NCBI GenBank assembly: GCA_022749755.1
Contig: CM040441.1
Span: 9,222,890 to 9,286,889, forward strand
Length of the DNA stretch: 64,000 bases
Reading direction: 5' to 3'
DNA from: Azadirachta indica
Taxonomy: Eukaryota > Streptophyta > Magnoliopsida > Sapindales > Meliaceae
Numbering within the stretch: position 1 is the stretch's first letter; every line of letters begins with the position of its first letter. The notes below the pieces were generated by a model. The model did no database searches. It was not told the origin of the DNA and saw nothing but the letters and a program-made list of their open reading frames with translations. Made by a program: the position numbers and the translations under genes. Below, in pieces: positions 57,901 to 64,000 of this stretch.

Positions 57901-60464
57901 CTAGTACTTACAGAAATACAATGACTCATAAAAGAGTGAAAGAATAAAAATAAAAAATAAAAATAATAACGAGTAGATGATGTAAAACAATAAAGTAGAG
58001 TGTTTTGCATAAGGAAAATTTGCATTGCAATATTCTAAATGTCTAATAGTACAAATATTATTGTCTTAATGCATTAGCAATTGCTAGTTTGATCACTTAG
58101 CATTAATTATTGACTTGAATTATATGTATAATAGTTTGATCCTAATGTTTGCCCTCCAATTTATTATTAGGGAACTGAGACAATTCAAGGCATCTCTTTT
58201 GATATGTCTGAAGTGGATGAGATACGCTTAACTTCGGATAGCTTCATAAAGATGCGTAATTTGAGATTCTTAAAATTTTATGGAGCGAATAAGTGTAAAT
58301 TATCTCAATTTCATGGCTCCACATTTTCCAAAGTGATGTACTTCCGCTGGGATGGATATCCTATGAAATCATTTCCTTTGCGAAGTCATTCCAACAATCT
58401 TGTTTCACTTGAATTGCGTGATAGTAGCATTGAAGTGCTTTGGGATGGTATTAAGGTACATCTTAATATTTTTAAGGCAATCTTTCAGCATTAATGTCAA
58501 CTATTATAGATGCTAATTATTTGTGTTGGACTCTCTCTATTTCTCTTTTTTTTTTTTGGTTTAAATATTTTTTGCAGAATCTTGATAAGTTAAAGCATAT
58601 AGACGTCAGTAACTCCAAGCAACTACAAAAGCTTCCAGACCTCTCAAGGGCCACAAATCTTGAGAAGTTGATTTTAAAAGGTTGTTCAAGTTTGGTTGAA
58701 ACTCACTCATCTATTCAACTTCTGAGTAAGCTGGTTATCATGGATCTACGCAACTGTGAAAGGCTAAAGAGTCTTCCACCTACCATTCGTACGGAATCTC
58801 TTGATACACTTCTTCTCTCGGGATGCAAAAATTTGAAGAGATTTCCAGAGATCTCATCAAGTGGGGGTCTATCAAGATTAGTTGAATTGTATCTTCAAAA
58901 CTGTGAAAGCCTAGTGAGTCTTCCAGAGTTCTCATCTATCGGGTCGTCACTAGTTGTCTTGGATCTTCGAAATTGTTCAAGGCTTGAGCAACTCCCGAGA
59001 AGCGTATGTGAGTTGAAATCTCTTCAATCTTTTTGTCTCTCTGATTGCTCAAAGCTTCAAAGATTGCCTGATGAACTTGGACATTTAGAAGCATTGACAA
59101 CGCTGAAAATTGAAAGGACTTCAATTAGAGAAATACCTGAGAGTCTTGGCCAGTTATCCTCACTTGTTGAATTGAATCTTGCAGAAAACAATTTTGAGAG
59201 AATACCAGAGAGTATTATTAACCTTTCGAAATTGCTATGGCTAGATTTAAGGTATTGTAAGAGGCTTCGAGAGTTACCAAGACTTCCCTGTAGTCTAATG
59301 AGCGTGTTCGCAGGTCATTGCACTTCACTGGAAGCAATATCAATTTTACCAATTCCGACATCATCCAGACAATTTACGGGCGACCTTTGGTTGAAAAATT
59401 GTTTTAAATTGAATCAAAATCAGGTCAGAAAAATAGTGGAATATTTTTTGAAGGAAATTCAGCTTAACGAAACTGTAGGCTATAATAAGGTATATCTCAA
59501 ACTCTTATCTCTCTCTCTCCTTTTTTTTTTCAACTGAATTTAATAACATGGTTTAGGATTAACAGCACTAATTTTAATTTTTACATAATTTTCACTATTT
59601 TTGAACCATTAATTGATTCTGTCCACTTAATGCTAGATATTACATTTAAAAAATGTATTCATTAAATAAATACAATAATTATAATCATATAATATGATCT
59701 CAATTGTTAAAAGTGGAGTCATCTAACGATGCAAAAATTATATAAGAACTTTTGTAACAGACGTGTTGTCATGTAGACATTCCTTAACGAAATTGTTAAA
59801 AATGATGATCTGTATCATACAGGGATATGGTTATATTTGTTACCCTGGGAATGAAATTCCAGAGTGTTTTAAGCATCGAAGCACGGGATCTTCTATAATC
59901 TTGGAACTGCCACAAGGTTGCTTCAATAATAAACGTCTATTAGTCTTTGCTGCTTGTGCTGTTGTAGCATTTGAAGAAGACCATAATCCCAGTTACGAGA
60001 GTTTTGACCTTCTGTGTGACATAATAATCAAAACCAAAGGTAGTCAATGGCATGCACTCTCTGGCGGATGTTTGGCGAGCACGGGCCTCGTCCATTCAGA
60101 TCATGTATTTTTTGGGTTCGGAAAATATGGAGCTACATTTCCGGATGATTTTGATGAATATCATTGCAATAATGAGGTCTTTTTCAAGTTCTATATAAAT
60201 GATAATTATGGACGTAGAGTTCGTTCCCCGGTGGTGAAAAAATGTGGAGCACATTTGTTTTGCGTCCAGGATTTTAAGAAGTCGTTGAAAGATCGGAGTA
60301 GAAGCTTCGTCTGTACTGATGAGGAAGAGGAACCACTTCCCAAAAGACGGAAAATTATTGAGCAAGTCCTTTTACACACTCGAAGTTTCTTAATTTTTGT
60401 GAAATTTTTTTATATATATTTAGTGTATGTTTACTTATTTATTTTGGCTAAACATGGAATGTAA
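54995..60464 (+). pseudogene. TNL5: TNL nearly intact, one frameshift before the P-loop
   Basis: Exons: 54995-55467, 56763-57850, 58171-58455, 58578-59489 and 59823-60464. Intron 1 is enlarged by a MITE. Exon 1 is open (KYDVFLSFRGEDTRDNF), but the position of the putative catalytic glutamate is lysine (LLNAIKES), and SRWCLDEL is SRWCLNEL. In exon 2 a one-base insertion around 56893-56905 causes TAA at 56905. After that NB-ARC, LRR and C-JID are open in one frame: GMGGIGKTT, VFDDV, GNPLAL, MHD. The LRR exon is longer (an extra unit near 58860-58960). The normal stop after PKRRK is lost, and the frame continues into the former 3' UTR to 60464. The intron-1 donor is GTTAGT rather than GTAAGT. 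A start downstream of the frameshift (ATG in GMGGIGKTT at about 56931) could give an NB-LRR-C-JID product, so a gene caller may annotate it as coding. Confidence 0.85.
55507..56534. mobile_element. Long-TIR MITE in TNL5 intron 1
   Basis: A roughly 1.03-kb, extremely AT-rich insertion absent from the matching intron of all other TNLs. Its ends are inverted: ggaaaaattgatagatacc on the left versus gggaaattaatagatacc read from the right. Further in, about 95 bp of each arm pair imperfectly, for example aaatttggttaaataaacat (55536 onwards) with the complement of the segment ending at 56450. The pentamer TTTAT flanks both sides (55502-55506 and 56535-56539), a probable target duplication. The right arm has an extra duplicated piece. 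No transposase is present. Confidence 0.8.
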
Positions 60465-61124
60465 TTTAATTGTGATCTTCATGTTTTACAAGTAGTGATC
60501 GTTTTTTAATTTAAAACTGAAACATTATTATTATTATTATTATTATAGTTATATTTAAATGAAATTAATTTAAAATTTGTTTTATTTTAATTGAAAGGCG
60601 ATCATACAAGTTTTTAAATAGTACCTCATTGTAAAAGGAAGAGTGGGATATTGTAGAAACACATATCTATTTCCTAAGGAAAACAGGGATCTTATTCCAA
60701 TAAAAATAAGAAAACCTATACCTTTCCTATATGAAACATAATTCTCAGCTAATTTAAATTTTTATTTGACATTAACATAATTCTAGGGAAAAAAAAAAAA
60801 AGGAAAACTCAAATTTAAAATTTAATAAACTATCAGTAAGTTAAAAATTTGTTCAATTATGTTTTTGCAGCACTTTTTAAGTGTACCAACCTCATCTGTA
60901 TTTAAAGCTAAAATTTCAGCCCCTTTTTACAGCAAGAATTTAGGAAAAGATTCAGTCTAGAAAAGAAGCCGCCAGGCAACATCTATATCCAGAAAAAACT
61001 TCAGAAAAAATTTCACCTCAAGTGATTGTTCTGTAGCAGCTGCTGATGATGAAACCTTCCCATCCATGGATCAGCACACTTGCCATTAGTCACAAACATA
61101 ATGCTAGCAGCCAAAAATCACCTA
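60465..61124. repeat. TNL5 3' flank
   Basis: Shared TNL 3' flank with an (ATT)n run at about 60526-60545 and cttattccaataaaaataag at about 60691. The actcagcatt block is deleted here. The ctgatgatgaaaccttccca segment near 61041 leads into the cactin pseudogene. No other gene is visible. Confidence 0.65.
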
Positions 61125-63800
61125 CAATATCAGTAGCATTTAAAGTAGAAGTATAAGTGAAGCATCTCATTATCAAATGTACACTTGTATCCTTTGTGAG
61201 GACAATGCTCCCATTCCTTGTTAACAATTCAAAATGCCTGTAGTTTTAGAGTAACTGGAGAATAACTAAATCCTATACAAAATATAAAAACAGCAAAACT
61301 TACTATATCCTCAGAAGGAGGCCCGGCATGAAACCTGATGATGCATGTCTCACCACTGCTTCCATCCTTCTCAACAGCAAATCCAGGTGTTTTCGACTTG
61401 TCAAGGAGTCTGGTAAAAGATACTAAATTTATATCCTTGTACAATCTCTGTGGTTATAATGAGTCTGATTATATTTGTTCCACTCACATCCCGTATGCAC
61501 ACAGTTAAAATATTTTGGTTTTCTTGACTGATATTTATCATGCCAAGAACGCAGCTGGAACCAGTGTCACTTCCGCACTAGAACCAAACGGTGTATCTCC
61601 TTCTTCCACAGCTCCCATAGCTCTAATGGCTTTCAGTTCAAAGTTAACTTCTGATGAACTTGACTTTGATGCCAGCTTTTCCAGTATTATTATTTTATGC
61701 ACCTGTTGATGTAAATGGAATGAATACAGTTAAACATAGAAACAGCTTCTAACTCTTAAGCTTTTTAAAGAGACAAAAATATTAAACCCATGATGTTAGA
61801 CAAGTTACCAGTAAAATCCTGTCTTGTTCAGGGCCAATCGCTTCTTCATTTTAATCAGTGTGTAATAATTCTGGTAAAAATGAACCAATGTGCTCTTCTG
61901 CTTCTTTAGTCTCTTCCTTTAATACAGGTTCGGAAGACAATTTTCCAGCATCTACATGTCAGAGAAATATTAGCCAATTATGGTTATGAATGAAACACTC
62001 TTAAATGAGAATCCAGAAGTATACCACAAATCAATCAAGTACACACACCAATGTCATCATACTCAATGACCAAAGCTTTCCCAAGGCACTGGGCATGCTT
62101 ATGCAGCATATCAGTGTGCATTTCTTTCAAATAAGCATGTAATTGCAGGAACTCACAGTCAAGTCCAGAACAAGTCACACATTATATAATAAAGACATTA
62201 ACAAAAATGTTGAGAGATGAGTACCTTTGCCTTGTAAATGTCAAGTCCTCTAAGAATGGCTCCCAAAACTCAACCTCTTTTGCTGTCCCAGCATGCAAAA
62301 TCGATTCAATATTGGTCTGTAATTCCTTGAGATCTTTGTAAGTCTCCCCTTGCAAAAGTTTTTCAACATTCGCTTTAACACTAGAAAGCAATCCTCTTTC
62401 TAATGCAAGAAACTCAGAATGAGATGCCCGTACTCGAGCTTGATCTAGTATATTCTTCTTTCATGCTTCAGCTACCTCCCAATCACAAATCACCAAAAGT
62501 GCCTATTTAATTACACACCAATGTCAAGGATCTGTCTAGTGGATATTCAAGTCTTAAGGTAACAAGTAACAACACTTATTTTTAGTCAACATTCCCACTG
62601 GGTATAAAGACTTTCTTAGGCCATAACCTTCTTACATTAGCCACGAGAACTAGTCTTAAGTAATTGTCTAACCATGAACTCAAGTATGCAAGAAATATAA
62701 AGCTTCTAGACAAAGAGAATTCATAAACTCAGATAATAGTGCACACATATTCACAATATTGGGGAGACTGTTCTGCTAAATATGGTTTATACAAATTCTA
62801 ATGAGGTAAAAGAAATGCCAAGTGCACTTGTTCTCCATGGATGGCTTGAATTTTCTAACAATTGGTAAAATCTAGCCATCCACTCAACAAGTGTGTAAAA
62901 ATAACATAAGATAATACCTTCCAATACTCTCCATGAGTTTGTGTTGCACTGTCCAAATCCATATACATTTTTATATCTTCACGGAGCTCTTCCATTTCTC
63001 TTACTGTCAAGGTCTACAATAAACAATAAACATCAAATGCCAATGTGAGCAATCAAAGAAAACATTCAACCCGTGCTTGTTAAGAGGTTATCAAATCAAA
63101 AATGAGGAAAGAACAAATACTCACACCTCAAAAGCAACACATGGTTCATTTATTTTCATATCAAAATCATTAAAATTAAGATGCTTGCACAAAATATCAA
63201 TAAGCTTCATGCAATCTTCATGCAATCTAATCTGTGATCTGATTTGGCTTTGCTCAAAGTCAAACTGTCGAATTAAATAGTTAATAATTGATCAAATTGC
63301 CCTGCCCCCCCCCCGCCCACCCCCCCAGAAGAAAAAAAAACAAAGAACAATAACAGGAGCTTAACACACATGCCTCTGCCTCTTTCCTCTCCCAGTCTTG
63401 GAACTCAGCATGAACACGTTCCCTAGCTGACAGGGACTGCAGAAAGCTACAATTTAATAAACTGCTAAACTAAATCAAATAACAGTAAGAGAATAATAAC
63501 CATGCATCAATGAACTTACCATTTCTTCCTCATGCTGTGCTCTTTCAAGGACTCCTTTCCTCTCTTCTCCTCTTAACTTTTTCAATCTCAGCCTGCAAGA
63601 TGAATGGATGAATATTATTTGAATGTGAAACTCAAACAAACACAAAATGCATCAAACAACCAAGTTAACATTAGTTGGGATACACATACAATCCTCTCTC
63701 TTTGTCTCTTTTTCTCTGTTCTAACAGAGATATCATCAATACCACTTTGGCAATGTCAGATTCAATCTTTTTTTGCCAACAAATCTGCAACAAAATATGA
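61125..63800 (-). pseudogene. CACTIN: Cactin multi-exon pseudogene, probably continuing past the edge
   Basis: Cactin is a conserved nuclear protein of the spliceosome-associated set. Read on the minus strand from the right: about 63790-63690 CWQKKIESDIAK..EQRKRDKER; 63595-63525 AEIEKVKRRREER; 63440-63375 SARERVHAEFQDWE; 63290-63214 QFDFEQSQIRSQIRLHE; 63200-63128 LCKHLNFNDFDMKINEP; 63012-62920 LTVREMEELREDIKMYMDLD; 62500-62225 CDWEVAEA..LLSSVKANVEKLLQGETY..TAKEVEFWEPFLEDL; 62160-62065 LKEMHTDMLHKHAQCLGKAL; 61960-61800 LPELLHTD.NEEAIGPEQDR; 61560-61305 KYQSRKPKYFNCVHTG and DGSSGETCIIRFHAGPP; 61245-61125 IVNKEWEHCPHKGYKCTFDN. Lesions: in-frame TGA at 62463-62461, a stop in ELLHTD*NEE, a deletion near 61445, an extra base near 63556 and an early stop in the FKRYRYRR tail. 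The exon order is kept, so it derives from genomic DNA rather than from mRNA. An entire functional cactin should exist elsewhere. Confidence 0.88.
63306..63327. repeat. Poly-C rich tract
   Basis: A C-rich run (ccccccccccgcccaccccccc) followed by a poly-A stretch, inside an intron of the cactin pseudogene. It is unusual in such AT-rich DNA. No function is evident. Confidence 0.8.
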
Positions 63801-64000
63801 CTAGGTCCGGTCTATATATGATCATCAGGGATAATGTAAAGTGTAATAAAAGGAGATACAAAAACAAAAAGATTAAAGCACAACTATAACTGCAAGCAAT
63901 AAAAATTTTATAAAGGACATACTGGTAACGAATCATAGTTTTCACAATTTATATGAACAAGCAAAATAGCAAAACAATGAAAAAAGCCTCAAATTAACTA

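Overview
The window is AT-rich plant nuclear DNA from a dicot. The signs are TIR-type NB-LRR (TNL) genes, which grasses lack, spliced genes with GT..AG introns, long non-coding spacers, and fragments of plant gene families. The TNLs with a C-terminal jelly-roll/Ig-like domain and the BIR1/At5g48380-like LRR ectodomain genes would suit a woody eudicot. Citrus or a relative is my guess, from general resemblance only.

The main content is a decayed, tandemly duplicated disease-resistance cluster, nearly all on the + strand. Five full-length TNL loci share one architecture: exon 1 TIR, exon 2 NB-ARC, exons 3 and 4 LRR, exon 5 C-JID. They lie at 735-5253 (TNL1), 14822-19034 (TNL2), 40839-45074 (TNL3), 48161-52426 (TNL4) and 54995-60464 (TNL5). 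Only TNL2 reads intact, at 1080 aa over five exons. TNL1 and TNL4 carry many lesions. TNL3 is broken in exon 3, which leaves an intact TIR-NB half. TNL5 is broken by one base in exon 2. TNL fragments occur at 10920-11005, 11488-11660, 13784-14147, 25665-25830, 26440-26530, 29525-29725, 33525-35259, 36717-37231 (minus strand) and 53300-53400.

A second family alternates with the TNLs: short LRR receptor-like proteins with signal peptide, about four LRRs and a TM segment, but no kinase. They lie at 9156-9947 (intact), 23938-24717 (broken), 27782-28600 (intact), 38140-38930 (broken) and 45715-45865 (tail only). A third component is the 3' half of a cactin gene, antisense to the TNLs: a terminal exon at 6394-6513, pieces at 22150-22530 and 35989-36345, an inverted N-terminal piece at 36345-36565, and a long multi-exon pseudogene from about 61125 to the right edge. 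The repeated order TNL, shared 3' flank, cactin tail (minus) suggests one duplication unit.

Two genes stand apart: a single-exon pseudokinase at 30414-31724 (minus), and the first exon of a 2-alkenal/double-bond reductase at 20933-21196 (minus). Mobile-element traces include a roughly 1.03-kb long-TIR MITE in TNL5 intron 1, a probable CACTA-type terminus near 13034, and an inverted-repeat element at about 46069-46750.

Functionally, TNL2 is the one candidate full-length immune receptor. The rest is mostly a reservoir of dead or truncated paralogs that may still matter through gene conversion, truncated TIR-NB products or RNA-level effects. All family assignments come from reading motifs; no database search was run.
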